A model generated the notes under the pieces. It saw nothing but the letters and a program-made list of their open reading frames with translations, did no database searches and was not told the DNA's origin. From assembly GCF_018991925.1 (NCBI RefSeq), contig NW_024753884.1:45550-109549 (forward strand): a stretch of 64,000 nucleotides of DNA. Direction: 5' to 3'. Both the position numbers and the translations under genes were made by a program. Source of the stretch: Homarus americanus. Its lineage: Eukaryota > Arthropoda > Malacostraca > Decapoda > Nephropidae. This document shows, piece by piece, positions 1 through 10,971 of the stretch. How positions within the stretch are numbered: position 1 is the stretch's first letter; every line of letters starts with the position of its first letter.

Positions 1-2616
1 TCTTAGTCCTAAGTCGCTCCGAGCGTCGAGGTGCACTGTGGGGCGGATCCTCGTGAGGTGTAGGGGACTCGTCTTCGGTCAGGGGGCCAGCAGCAGGGGG
101 TGGGACTGGCCGGAGGAAGCGGCGGTTCCTCCACCAGACACGGCCGCTCGGCATCCTGACCTTGTAGTCCCGCGACCGGCCGACGCCCATCACTATGCCC
201 ACCTTGTCCCAACGTGTCGTCGTCGGGTCCTGGACGCGGACAAGGGCACCAATCTCCAGTGGCTGAAGAGGGCGGGCACGGTCGTCATACCGAGCCTTGG
301 CGTCCTGGGCACGTGAAGCGGCGCGGCGGTCGCAGCTCTCGGCTCTGGTCTGCCACTCCTTCGCAAAGGCCTTGGCGTGTGCAGGAACGCAAGAGCGGAG
401 AGGGTGACCATACAGGATCTGGGCAGGGGAGCGCCCTGTGTGGGTGGGAGTATTACGTAACTCCAGGAGTCCTTTGTCAAACGCCTCACAGTTTATGTTG
501 CCTGAAGGGGCCACCTTGAGGATGAGGTGCTTGACTGTCTTCACCGCAGCCTCAGCATGGCCGTTTGACTGTGGGTAGTGGGGTGTTGACACGATGTGGC
601 GGACTCCCCAACGCTCCAGGAATCCTGTGAAGTCCCGGCTGGTGAACTGTGGCCCACCGTCCGTCTGCAGACGTACGGGGATGCCAGGTCACGAAAGAGG
701 TGCCGGAAGTGGCGTATGGTGGCCGCGTACGTCGTGTCCGAGCCACAGATTACCACCACAGGCCAGCCAGAGAGTCGGTCGGCGACAACTAGGAAATGTT
801 TCCCAGCTGTGCTGAAGAAATCAGCCGACACGGACTCGAAGGGCCTGGTGGGTTCGTCGTCGCACAAGAGGGACTCCTGCTGTTGACTGGGCTGCATGAT
901 CTGGCACGGTTCACAGGCACGGACCGTATTGACGATATCCGCGTCAATGCCGGGCCAGTACACAGCCTGCCTTGCGCGGCGCTTGGTGGCCTCTGCTCCA
1001 CGATGGCTGTTGTGTAAGCGGGCCAGAACCCGACGACGGAGAGCTGCAGGGACGACCACACGGGCACCGTACAGGACGAGGTCCCCATCTGCGTAGAGGT
1101 CCTCACGTATCTTCCAATACGGGAGTAGGGCGTTGTGGAGGTGAAAACGGTCGTGAGGGAACCCAGTCCTCACACTCTCCAAGAGCTGAGTGTAGGAGGG
1201 GTCATCGCGTGCCGCGGTCCGTAGTTCCTCAAGGGCCAGATCGCTGTCGGGTGGCGACACTGAGGCCTGGGTGCTGGTGAGGGACTGTATGGCCTGCAAG
1301 GTGACGATGTTGCTGACTGAGAAACCGACCTCGGTGCTGAGCATCTCGTCTTCAGGTGTAGGGCGGCTGACTGGGGAGCGGGAGAGGGCATCCGGGATGC
1401 ACAACTCCTTACCTGCGCGCCAAGCCGCGGTGAAGACGAAGGCCAAAATCTTCTCCTTCAGGTGCTGGAGGCGGGGATTCTCGATGGCGTCCAGCGAATA
1501 GTGATTAAGAATGGGGACCAAGGGCCTGTGGTCTGTGATGAGGTCGAAGTGCTGTAGGCCAATCAAGTAAAACTTGCACTTCGATAAGGCCCATACCACT
1601 GCCAGCAGCTCCAGCTCGATGGTAGCGTAGCGAGACTCAGCATCGGTGAGGAAGCGAGAGCCACACTGTACGAGCCGGTACTTTCCTCCACCGTGATCCT
1701 GGAGAAGGGCGTAACCAACCCCGTACAGGCGCGAGGTGTCTGTCTGGAGGACGGTGGGGAGCGCTGGGTCGAAAGTAGTGAGGATAGGTGGACTTGACAG
1801 GGCCTCCTTCACCTTATGAAAGGCGAGGTCGTGGTCAGGGGTCCACGTGAACGTCCTCTTGGGGCTCATCAGGGGGCGGAGAGGCCCGGCAGCGGCGGAG
1901 ACGTCAGGAGAAAATTCTGCCAGCTGGTTCACCAGGCCCATGAAAGACCTGAGATCCGTAAGGTTGGCAGGTTTTGCAAAGTCCGCTATGGCGCGAACTT
2001 TCTCCGGGTCCGCAGCAATGCCATCCCTTGAGAGTCGGTAGCCGCAGAAAGACACTGCAGGTGCGGCCAAGACGAACTTCTCGGCATTCAGAGTGATGCC
2101 GTGCGTCCTACACCTGGTCAGTACCTCGTCGATGCGGCGAAGGTGCGTCAGGTAGTCCTCATCGTAGAGGAGGACGTCATCCACTACCTTCACACAGTTG
2201 GTCACGCCTTGAAGTGCCATGTCACCACGTTGACAGAAGGCGTCCCCCGTAGCAGCGAATCCCATAGGGCCACGGCAGTAGCGGAAGCGTCCGTAAGGCG
2301 TGATGAAAGTGATCAGTGGCTGATCCTCCTCCTTCAGTGGGATCTGCCAGTAACCACAGAGGGCGTCCATCGTCGAGAAGTGCCGTACCTTCGGGTCCAC
2401 ACTCCGTATAGCTGCAAAAGGTGTGGGTGAAGGGTGGGCGGGATGGGACACCTGGCTGTTAAGCTTAGACAAGTCGGTAGTAATCCGCACTCCACCGTTA
2501 GTCTTAGCCACAGCGACTAGAGGGTGGCACCAAGGGGACGGGTCGTCACCAACGGGTACGATGACACCCTGGGCCGCCATGGAATCCAGTTCCTTCTTGA
2601 CTGAATCCCTTCTTAC
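1..2616 (-). pseudogene. Gyp1 Ty3/gypsy pol remnant: reverse transcriptase, RNase H, integrase
   Basis: Retrotransposon polymerase read on the minus strand; the frame is open from about 2616 to 541 (first ATG at 2580). RT blocks seen: GGVRITTDLSKLNSQ, GYWQIPL, PMGFAATGDAF and the catalytic box KVVDDVLLY, where the usual Tyr of YxDD is Val. RNase H shows LQTDTSRLYGVGYALLQ and LITDHRPL. The integrase has its HHCC finger (HNSHRG to CEPC) and the first catalytic Asp in SADFF. A one-base deletion near 681 shifts the frame. In the next frame the integrase continues with the second Asp (LQTDGGPQF) and the Glu (GHAEAAVK) and runs to position 1, so the 3' end and 3' LTR lie outside the window. The 5' side begins abruptly inside the RT N-terminus; gag and protease are absent. 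Same lineage as Gyp4. The family is certain; the frameshift could be an assembly error. Confidence 0.92.
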
Positions 2617-2740
2617 CGCCCATCTTTATGTGTGCGTGGACTGCACTGTTTAGTATATAAAGTGGCGCCTCAACAGCTCGAACCACATATATATGACATA
2701 AACAGTGCAGAAATAACGCATAGAGTCCGCTGTTCTGTCC

Positions 2741-2777
<37 letters not shown>

Positions 2778-3121
2778 TGTCTGAGACAGCAGATGCACTT
2801 CGTGGTGGCCTTAATGCCGGTGGCTAGAGACGCGGCGGGGGTGAGACCGTCAGTGTCTCCCAGGATGTCACACGAGAAGGGTGTACGCCTGCATGTTCCG
2901 TGGGTACCACAAAAAACAGGCCAATGCTCAACTCTCAGCTCGAGACACACACTAATACACTGACACTAACACTGCCACCGTCACTAAAAAGCACTGTGAC
3001 GGCCCAACACTGCACATCGCGGCGAAACACAGCGCAACACAACACAACACACTATGAGTCGACGTGCATATCGCCGGCAGATGTAACCGTCGGCATTGTT
3101 CACACACTTGTAAGTCCACAG
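2617..3121 (-). other. Gyp1 untranslated leader joined to truncated pol
   Basis: Sequence between the Gyp1 primer site and the RT frame on the minus strand. It has no gag-like coding: frames are short and stop just before pol (TAA near 2627). It contains a (TG)n run at about 2743-2776. The abrupt leader-to-RT junction near 2617 implies that gag and protease were deleted in this copy or its parent. Inference from element order, with no alignment to a complete relative. Confidence 0.55.
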
Positions 3122-3139
3122 ATCCTAGTCACTGCGCCA
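3122..3139 (-). promoter_or_regulatory. Gyp1 primer binding site (tRNA-Ser-like)
   Basis: Directly after the LTR the minus strand reads TGGCGCAGTGACTAGGAT. TGG pairs with the CCA end of a tRNA. The pattern TGGCGCAGT...TAGGAT resembles the tRNA-Ser primer site of Drosophila 17.6/297-type elements. Gyp4 carries the same TGGCGCAGT start at 51820. The exact tRNA is an inference. Confidence 0.6.
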
Positions 3140-3428
3140 TGATGGTTACAAGTGTTCCCTGAGGAATGCAGTGATGGGTAGGGAAACACCGGGTAACACT
3201 GAAGTCCGTTTATTAAGGGATAGGAGAAATACAAGTGGTGACTAGTGTGTGCCATGCACGGCTCACACAGTCAGACTGAGACTGCCTTGCCATATGGCAG
3301 CCTCGGGGCAATGTTGCCACATAACACGTGCAGTGTTGCCACGTGATTATATACATAGGTGCTACTCGGCACAGTAGCTTATATACAAGGTTGCTACTCG
3401 GCACAGTAGCTTAGATACATAACCTACA
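3140..3428 (-). repeat. Gyp1 5' LTR
   Basis: On the minus strand this 289 bp block starts TGTAGGTTATG and ends ACCATCA, giving TG...CA ends, and is followed at once by the primer site. It contains TATATA-type sequence near its start, an AATAAA at about 3209-3214 that could serve as poly(A) signal, and a short tandem duplication (GCTACTGTGCCGAGTAGCA twice). The partner LTR is outside the window, so the call rests on ends and position. Confidence 0.65.
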
Positions 3429-4217
3429 GTCTGCAATTAGGGATCTACCTTCATACACTGGTAGATTTGTCTCTCACTTTCACTTCTTTAAATTTTTCTT
3501 TCTGTGCAAGAATTGTCAACACAGTTGATGTCGACATGCCATATTCTTTGCATAGCACATTTGTTCTAATGCATTCTTCATGTTTTTTATAATTTCCTGC
3601 TTAGTTTGGATTGAGATCGCTTTTCTTGATCTCTTAGGCCCCATGCTGGATTCAAACAATCTCAACACGTGATATTTTAAGTTTAAACTTGCTGTAAATA
3701 AAGAATATTTTCTTTAAAATAACACTGCACTGTGCTATATATTGTCAATATGTAAAATAAATTTCAAAATGACCAATAATTTGCTTGGAAACACACAAAA
3801 AAGCATTTAGTTGGAGAGTCTCAAGCAAGATGTTACCTCCACTGAAAAGACAGAGAGACTAACGCCTGTTTGGTGTGTTGACAGGCTGGATGGTGCGCAT
3901 GAAACTAGTTTCCTTACCTTCAATTATGTTCAATAATTGTTAAAATGACTAAAAAAAATTAATATTAATCTTTTAAAATTATTGAATAGTATAAACTTCT
4001 TGATATTTACTAAAATAGTAAGGAATTTAAGCCCTAGAACCGATTACTGTATTGGCGGACTAATACTACAGCTGGTTGACCGCCAAGTGCAAGCGAAAAC
4101 ATATTGAGGTCAGCTCGTAAGAAACTCGTTAATCGAGGGATTGCTCATTAACCGAAGTTAAGAATCTTATGGAAGGTAACTCGTTAACCGAAATCTCGTT
4201 AACTGAGGGACCACTGT
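3429..4217 (-). mobile_element. Tig-B1, truncated Tigger-type DNA transposon
   Basis: Its one preserved end at 4217 reads, on the minus strand, CAGTGGTCCCTCAGTTAACG, preceded by TA. The body matches Tig-B4 (46897-47753), Tig-B2 and Tig-B3 over several hundred bases, including the repeated words resembling CGGTTAACGA. It inserted at a TA in the Gyp2 3' LTR. The other end is lost: sequence stops beside the Gyp1 LTR near 3429 and the remaining Gyp2 LTR is not seen. It keeps the 5' part of a transposase gene (see 3450-3647). Confidence 0.8.
3450..3647 (-). pseudogene. Tig-B transposase N-terminus (HTH_psq), frameshifted
   Basis: From the ATG at 3647 on the minus strand I read MGPKRSRKAISIQTKQEII, then after a frameshift CKEYGMSTSTVLTILAQKE followed by KFKEVKV. 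This order, a basic start, a TKxEII helix and a (Y/H)GMSxSTxxxI recognition helix, is the Pipsqueak-type helix-turn-helix that opens Tigger/pogo transposases. The CENP-B-type second HTH and the DDE domain are absent. It ties the Tig-B copies to a transposase family. Not functional as it stands. Confidence 0.75.
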
Positions 4218-4310
4218 ACATCTGCAACATAACAAAACAAAACCCAATTAGAACAAGAGAACATTTAAAGTAAAGGTAAACACAAACATAATTTATTCCA
4301 TAATATGACA
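4218..4310 (-). repeat. Gyp2 3' LTR fragment
   Basis: On the minus strand it begins TGTCATATTATGG at 4310 and matches the Gyp2 5' LTR (8019 downward) for about 90 bp, up to GCAGATGTA, where Tig-B1 is inserted at the TA. The remaining ~50 bp of LTR is not found beyond Tig-B1. Confidence 0.75.
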
Positions 4311-4328
4311 TCACCCCTGCCAACATAA

Positions 4329-5471
4329 TCAAACATCATAGCCGTATCGCTGGGGTTCTCTTCGCTGCCGAGTAGAGCGACGAAGAGGTAACTCCTGCGT
4401 GATACTAGGATTCAGCAATGTCGTCCCACTATCTCCCTCTGCAGCAACTCCCTCACCATTATTTAACATTTCTGGCTCCACTGAAGGTGAGGTTGATCCG
4501 GCAGAGATGTCTGAGGATGAGGTTCCACCAGGGCATGGAGCAAGATCACGGAGGGAAACTGAAGATTCACGTCCATCTGGATAATTGATGTGTGCATACG
4601 TTGGGTTAGCTTCGAGGAGCTCCACCTCATCAACGAGAGGGTCATCTTTGCTTGAGCGGACGAATCGGCGTAAGAAGTCGGGACCTGGAGTCGTTAGCCA
4701 TGTTGGCAGGGATGTACCCTGACAAGATTTTCTCAGAAAATTGAAAAACCTCTCATGTGGAGTCACGTTGAGGGCTGTTGAGAGCAATGATCTAATGGGG
4801 TGAAGTGCTTCGGGTAGGAGAGCCTCCCATTCAGTATCCGGAACGTCTCTAGATTTGGCAGCTAAACATATGGACTTCCAGATTATGCCATTGTACCGTT
4901 CTATTTGACTGTTTCCTGTTGGGTGGTAAGCTGTAGTTTTGCTGGACGCTACTCCACGACTAGCGAGATGAGTTTTCACTTCATGAGACATAAATGCACT
5001 TCCTCGATCAGAGTGGACAAAACTCGCCATACCACAAAGCGAGAAGATGGCGTCCAGACATCTGATGACAGTTCAGGATGTCATGTCAGCACATAAAAGG
5101 GAAATCTGGAATATTCATCCACAGCAAAGAAGGGATATGAGTTTCTCGTGTGTGATGGAAGAGGACCTTTGAAGTCAATGCTCAGTCTATCCATTGGTTG
5201 AGTAGCTTTGTTAAGGGTATTTTCAGTAGGCCTGTGAAATGTTGGCTTGATTTCAGACCTTTTTCACATCCTCCGTAGAAAATGGGAGGTTCTTTGTCCG
5301 GACAAAATGAATCATTCTGACAACCCCCGGGTGGCAGAGCCCTTTATGGATGACAGTTAGGTTTGACAATGAGATGGCTCCGCAGAACGCTCGGGTGAAA
5401 GTGTCAGGAGCAACGTTGTCTCTACCTAGCCAATACCAAATGGAATAGCTAAAACAAGCAAGTTCGAGCCG
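4329..5471 (-). pseudogene. Gyp2 integrase region
   Basis: Minus-strand end of the Gyp2 pol. A finger region is visible (VIHKGLCHPG, later VKKVC) but stops and frameshifts break the stretch from about 5450 to 5030. From 5030 to 4329 the frame is open (233 aa) and carries the catalytic core: second Asp in HSDRGSAFMS and catalytic Glu in SQIERYNG, with spacing typical of the DDE integrase of the Ty3/gypsy/retrovirus type. The C-terminal tail ends LRRSTRQRREPQRYGYDV, the basic tail seen in many gypsy integrases. The first catalytic Asp region is in the broken part. Stops about 20 bp from the 3' LTR. Confidence 0.88.
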
Positions 5472-6470
5472 TCACCCTTGTATCTTGTCATTCTTCACTT
5501 TAGTCCTTCTACGACTGTCCAGCATAAGTTCAACTGATCGCTGGTCAGTAACAATGGTGAAGTGCCGTCCCAACAACAGGTGAGACCACTTTCTCACCAC
5601 TTCAATTATTACAGTCGCCTCCTTCTCAGCAGGAGGATAGTGAATCTCACTGCCAGATAACATCTGAGACATGAAGGCTACTGGCCGACCAGCTTGATTC
5701 AAAGTAGCAGACACTGCCACATCCGACGCATCACACTCCACAACAAATGGGATGGCATGGTCAATGCTATTTAGGGCAGCCTCCCCAAGCAGTTTCTTCA
5801 AGTCATCAAAAGCTGTGAGCGCTTCACGGTCTAGAAGAAAAGATTTAGCCTCGTAGAGAGGCCGTGCCTTGTCTGAAAACTCCGGGATCCACTTAGCGTA
5901 ATAAGCAAACATACCAAGAACATGTTGAAGAGCCGATCGGTTTGTAGGTGGTGGAAGTTCTTGCAGTGGTTTTAGCCTTTCAGAATCTGGTTTGGTTTGA
6001 CCATTTCCAAGTTGATAACCCAGAAGATTGATCGCTGTTGCTGATATTGTAGATTTGGATGTATTGAATGTCAGCTTCCTTTTCTCAAAAGCAGCAAGAA
6101 ATTTCTCAAGATTTGCGTCATGTTCTTTCTGATCCCGACCACCTATGGTAATTTTGTCAAGGCCTTTACAATTAGTGACACCAAATGGTACACGTGTGAA
6201 TTGAAACAGTCTGCCATTTGCTTCAAATGCTGAAAGGGTTTATCAGACTCGCTTATGCATAGTTGATGGTATGCGCTCTTTAGATCAAATGTTGAGAACA
6301 CGTGGTACTTAGCAAGAGTGTTGACCATGGTTTCAATGTTTGGCAATGGATATGCTTCGAGATTGGTGTAAATGTAGAAGAGTAGTCGATGCACATTCGT
6401 TTTCTGTGACAGCCTGAATCATCTCTTGCGATCACCACCTGTGCACTCCAAGGTGATGTACTTGATTCTA
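5472..6470 (-). pseudogene. Gyp2 reverse transcriptase and RNase H, catalytic box deleted
   Basis: On the minus strand the RT starts SPWSAQVVIARDDSGC and KRMCIDYS, frameshifts near 6390, then continues LPNIETMVNTLAKYHVF and STFDLKSAYHQL. It then runs VPFGVTN directly into CKGLDKITIGGRDQKEHD. Related elements have about 30 residues here, ending in the YxDD/YxDN catalytic box, so an internal deletion has removed the active site. RNase H follows, open from 5912 to 5472, with VECDASDVAVSATL and FTIVTDQRSVELML. A copy with these lesions cannot reverse transcribe itself. Confidence 0.85.
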
Positions 6471-7169
6471 TGATGCCTTCAGACAGTAAGCGTTGTACTG
6501 TATTTCTTTGGTAATGAACTTTTGGTCATCGGGGCTAAACTTCCTAGATTTGGTGACTATCGGCTTTTCATCTCCTTGTATGTTTGCAAATAACAGTGGT
6601 TCTGACATACCTGCTGATGCCAGGCTACATACAGGCCTGTTACCAATGTTGGAAATCTTGAGCTCAGGTCTGGGTCCTCCATACTCTATGGTAACTGAGA
6701 AGTGTTGTTTTAGGAAATCTATGCCGAGAATAACATCACCACAAAGATTCTCAATGACGCCCAGACGTGTGTTTGGATAATGACTGTCATTCACATAGAG
6801 TTCCACCGTACATTCACCTATCACAGAAGCCGTTGAAGAAGACATTGCCAGGGTTATATTTTGGGAAGCGGGTTTGATGCGAAGCTTAAACCGATGGGCC
6901 ACTCTCTTGTCAATGAAACTCTCAGAACTTGCCGAAACAATAAGGCCGGAGATTCGTCTTCCATTTACCTTTAAGTTTGTAGCAGAGCAATTCAGGCAAT
7001 GAGGAACAGCAGCTGAGATGACACAAAGAGTAGGAGATGAAATTGATGCCGTGACCTGTTTCTTACCCTTAGTCTGACAGACTTTTGCCCAGTGCCCTCT
7101 TTTTCCACATGAGCAATCACTATCCTTAGCTGGACATCTCGTCCGTAAATGAAGACTGCCACCACAAAA
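6468..7169 (-). pseudogene. Gyp2 nucleocapsid zinc knuckles and protease
   Basis: Continues the gag frame past an in-frame TGA. Two CCHC-type knuckles are visible: one beginning with the last gag Cys and continuing FCGGSLHLRTRC, then CSCGKRGHWAKVC. The protease follows, with ISGLIVSASSESFIDKRV at the usual active-site position. The catalytic Asp of D(S/T)G is replaced by Val (codon GTT). Downstream GDVILGIDFLKQH is the protease flap/C-terminal hallmark (ILG.DFL). The codon change alone predicts an inactive protease. It ends near 6468, where the RT begins. Confidence 0.8.
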
Positions 7170-7832
7170 TCAACATCGTTTCTTAGTGGTCATACTAGCT
7201 AGTGTTGAGTCCTCAACTGGATGTATATCTTGTTGATTAGTGTGTGGTGACTTAACAGTTTCCCCCACACATCCTGAAGCTGCTGCAATGACAGGGTCTA
7301 GTGGCTGGAAGGCTTCCGAAGTACGCTGTGCAAGATCCAAGGCTCTAGCTTGATCAAAGGCTTGAGAGAGTGTGAGAACCTGATTTTCCAATAGACGTTG
7401 ATGTATATTTGCAGAAGACAGTCCGTTGATGAAGGCATCCCGTACTAACTCTTCACGATATTCTTCGGCCGTGACAGCTTTTAGAGTGCAATCTTTGCTG
7501 AGTCTGTGCAAGCCGCAAAGAAATTCATCCAGTGTTTCAGAAGGATGCTGACGTCTTGTGGCGAGCTGGTGTCTGGCGAATATCTCATTTTTCTTTTTCA
7601 CATACACCTTTTCCAACACTTGTATAGCAGTTTCAAACTCTGTAGCATCAGCAAAGTATTCGTACACAGTAGCAGACGCATATTTTGTCAAACATCGTAG
7701 TTTGTCAGGCGCTCTGTCTCCACACTCATCAATAAAGTTTTCAAAAGTTTTATGCCAATGCTTGTATTCCTTCTCAGCAGCTGGGGAATTTGGATCAACA
7801 TCAAGCTTGTCGGGGCAGAGTATGCGTTCCAT
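7170..7832 (-). pseudogene. Gyp2 gag polyprotein, ending at TGA inside first zinc knuckle
   Basis: Structural protein of the element. I place the start at the ATG at 7832 (MERILCPDKLDVDPNSP); a longer in-frame ATG at 7877 lies in LTR-like sequence. The retrotransposon gag core is visible: KHWHKTFENFIDE, LTKYASATVYEYF, ARHQLATRRQHPSETLDEFL and LVRDAFINGL. The frame stops at a TGA directly after KKRC, the first Cys of the first zinc knuckle, while the knuckle continues in frame beyond it. Gyp4 gag stops at the same point. This may be a mutated Trp codon or a readthrough signal between gag and pol (see findings). Confidence 0.85.
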
Positions 7833-7877
7833 GTTGTTAGTAGAATATGAGTTGAATAAATTGTCGTATGATATCAA

Positions 7878-8019
7878 ACACCTTCAGTAATCAAGGCTTT
7901 ATTCAACTCGTAAATTCATATACATCTGCAACAGAACAAAACAAAACAAAACCCAATTAGAACAAGAGAACATTTAAAGTAAAGGTAAACACAAACATAA
8001 TTTATTCCATAATATGACA
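7878..8019 (-). repeat. Gyp2 5' LTR
   Basis: Starts TGTCATATTATGG at 8019 on the minus strand. About 90 bp match the 3' LTR fragment at 4218-4310. It continues with AATTTACGAGTTGAATAAAG, which includes an AATAAA, and an inverted copy of that word (TTTATTCAACTCA) near 7850. Its end near 7880 is uncertain; no clear primer site was recognised. Confidence 0.6.
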
Positions 8020-8938
8020 GTGGGGAGGAGGATGGTGAAGCGGCGGCAGCATCTGACTGAGTGAGTGAGGGAATGAATCAGCTGGGCGAGTGGTTGGTTG
8101 GTTGGTTGGTTCTTTAAAAACATCGTGATTGTTAGTTGTTTCTTCTTGGCTTTGAAGTTTTTAAACATTTCCTGGTAGGGAACCAATGCCTGGGTGATTT
8201 CTTGGACCAAACAACCAACCAACCACGGCAGTACTCATCCACTTTCTTTAACTTGTCCAATATTTCAACTTTCTTTGTCAGGGTCATTATTGACTTCTGC
8301 CTTTTATGTTTCACTCCACTAGCATCACTAGCACTGACACCAGGCATGTTTTATGGGCCATTTTCACACAGAAACACTAAAGTTTTGAGAGTACAACACA
8401 AGAGATGTTGCATCCCGGGCAATGGTTGAGCACAAACAGAGGGAGAGGAGACGCTGCGGGTGCATGGGGTGACTTGTTGTGCTGCGGGAGAAGCTCACAA
8501 ACTAGCAAGGGTTTACTGTACTGTCATGAGAATTGACTGTAAGAGGGATTGAAAAGTAATGAAATTAGTAGCGAGCGTGATAGCTTATATGATCTTGAGG
8601 GTTTTTCAAACACAGCTAAGTTACTGCCATTTATTGACCTTTAACTTTACTTTATATTAGTTTTACAGGGGATGAGATTCGCACTATAGATAAAGTATGT
8701 ATAAATGGTGTCCTCACTCTACTGTGAACCTTGAGGTTGATTCCAGGACTGCCACCATTTTAACCATTCTACCCATCACATGGAGTTAGAAGCTAGTTAT
8801 TGCCCCTTCAGCCATAACAGAGGGGATATTTCAACTTCACATGACTTAATTGTTGAAGCTTCTTCCAAAACTTCACTAATAAAACACTTTATGTACAGTA
8901 CAGTACTGTATCTTCATTTGACCCTCTTTTTTTTAATA
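8020..8938 (-). other. Unassigned interval with a Tigger-type N-terminus remnant (8132-8347)
   Basis: Minus-strand reading from 8347 gives MPGVSASDASGVKHKRQKS followed by IMTLTKKVEILDKLKK, which fits the start of a Pipsqueak-type HTH of a Tigger transposase. It is followed by unrelated sequence (a GGTT-repeat stretch), so the fragment is short and broken. A four-copy GGTT/GGTTG run lies at 8093-8111. From about 8450 to 8938 I see nothing recognisable; the sequence is AT-rich with several GTACAGTA words. Confidence 0.45.
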
Positions 8939-9559
8939 CAGTCATGCGTTAGTTAACGCCCGACCGAACAACGTCCGATCGCATATACGTCCTTGCCCCC
9001 CAAAAAAAAATACTTCCGTGACGCCTGCTGGACCACCACTCCACAACCCCCTGACGGAGACACGATGATCCTCCCCATACTGGTCAGAAAATTGTGTGTT
9101 AAAGGAATATGCTTCCTTCCTTAGGCTTTTTTTAAGCATTTCCCTACATCTATTGAGGATAAAATCTTTCACCTACAAATTAACAATAACACATTTGCTG
9201 TTATCAGACATATCTAGTTGCCTCAACAATTGCAACCCCAGTTGCAATTGGGGTTGCAATTTCAAATTCTGTGTCATTACTAAGGAATAGCTAAGTCTCT
9301 GGTGCACTCTAAGATTAAGAGAGAAAACGGACTCGTATGATGGGGGACCAAAAAAACATAGCTACATGTTTTGTGGACTACAGTATTAAGCGTACCCTTT
9401 TCATCACTTTGTAATAAACCTAGCCATGCCTATGTGTGTTTATGATATTTACCATAACATTATATATATATTTAGTGGGTCTAAATGGTCGTAAAATGGG
9501 AAACTTGGGGTTGGGTCTTGGGTGCCTGGAACCAATTAGAATAAATCCCATAGGTTCTG

Positions 9560-9640
9560 TACTTTCGTTATCGCATTTTTCGTTATCACGCACTCGGCGG
9601 GGTCCCATTTAGGCGCGATAACCAAGGGATGATTGTACTG
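9560..9640 (-). repeat. Single end of another Tigger-like family
   Basis: On the minus strand it reads CAGTACAATCATCCCTTGG followed by TTATCGCGCC, then two more copies of a CGATAAC/GATAACG word. This is the same build as the other Tigger ends in the window (CAG start, repeated short word). No partner end was found. Confidence 0.4.
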
Positions 9641-10440
9641 TACTGTATATACTTGTGACACTGGCCAGTTGCTTCTGGTGTTATGGTACAGGGGTACCAA
9701 GTGACAGCACTAGGATCCCGCTTCCTCTATCAAGGAATAAACAATTAAAATTTAAATTGAAAAAAAAAACATTCAAATAATGGGACGTAGCGACCCTAAA
9801 TGGACCTAGAGCGGGCACAGTCACGTATGCATCGCGTATTCTTATAGATTGTGCTGCCAGGCGTACGTTATCTAGTGAATTTAGTCAATATTGTACAGTA
9901 ACAATGGACCTAAGTGCAAACCTGTATTGTACATGTACTAAATGATTACGGTACTAAAATTGTTATGTCTATTGCAAATATAGCTTGTTTATACAGGTAT
10001 TCAAATAAATTACTATTTTACAAGAATCCCACCAATGTAAGTTATATTCATCCAGGTCGTTTGGGTGGCAAATTATGAGAAGAGCTTAGTCACTCTTAAG
10101 TAATGATAAATAAACTCGCAGGCAGGCCTTCAGCGCCAACTGTCAAATCTTATCTCAAATAAATAAACAAACAAACAAATGCCAGACATTCTGTCAGCTC
10201 CCCCCCCCCACTCCCCCTGCTCCCCCCTCTTTCCACACGCTCCTGGCTACTTCCCTCCTTGTGTTCCCAGACAAAAGATTGGTGATTTCTTTGTTTATTT
10301 TATATAATATCTCGACTAAAGTTAGGATAATATAATTTGCATTGCTGAAATCCTTGCAAGACAGAGATTAATTTAAATATAAGGATCATATATTTTGCTC
10401 AAGATATAAACAATGTAATACATTAGTGTCAAATACTGTA

Positions 10441-10971
10441 CAGTGAGTTCTGCTATAACGCGTGTTTTGATAACGCGAATTTCCTCTAACGCGATTTATG
10501 AATTAGGAACGATATTTGTATAACGCGAATGCTTGTTTGCTATAACGCGATTTTTGCTTACTATTTCTCCAATTTTGTGGTATTAATTGTGAATATGGTA
10601 AAGAAGAATATCTCCAAGAAGCGTTCTGGTGATAGAATTCCCGGTGATGATCGTAAAAGAAAGGATATAACACTTGAAGAGAAGCTCGATGTTATCAACC
10701 TCAAAATCACCCTTCTCCCCCATCAAGTTACATTCATATTTTTTCAAGGTAAAGTGTTACATTTACTTATGATTTCATTATTAGATATGAATGTAACATT
10801 TATTTAGACTGTGCTATCCTTTGTGTTAGGCTAACTACTAAATTTTTTCGATTTCGAGTAATCTGCACCTAACCCTATTTTCTCCATAAGCCCTGTTATT
10901 TCTATTACGCGATTTTCTATAACACGATATTTTACAAGAACACAATTATCGCGTTATAGCAGAACTACCTG
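10441..10971 (+). mobile_element. Tig-L, 531 bp Tigger-type deletion derivative
   Basis: Ends CAGTGAGTTCTGCTATAACG (left) and, inverted, CAGGTAGTTCTGCTATAACG (right), flanked by TA at 10439-10440 and 10972-10973. The empty site CTG-TA-GTACATTTATAAT is preserved at the next unit junction (about 11580-11597), which confirms the insertion. The word TATAACGCGA recurs five times in the first ~110 bp. It carries only the 5' end of a transposase gene. Confidence 0.85.
10595..10807 (+). pseudogene. Tig-L transposase N-terminal remnant
   Basis: Starts at ATG 10595 with MVKKNISKKRSGDRIPGDD, then RKRKDITLEEKLDVINL, the basic lead-in and first helix of a Pipsqueak-type HTH as in Tigger transposases. After that the sequence diverges (KITLLPHQVTFIF) and stops at 10807, so the recognition helix and the DDE domain are lost. 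It is about 70 residues against several hundred for a full transposase. Translation is possible; a role is speculative. Confidence 0.55.

Noticed and set aside
38..519. Plus-strand frames at 38-519 and others across 1-2600
   Set aside because: Antisense shadows of the minus-strand Gyp1 integrase and RT; no family resemblance of their own.
8972..9320. Minus-strand frame at 8942-9172 as a gene
   Set aside because: Overlaps the Tig-C end and has no recognised domain.
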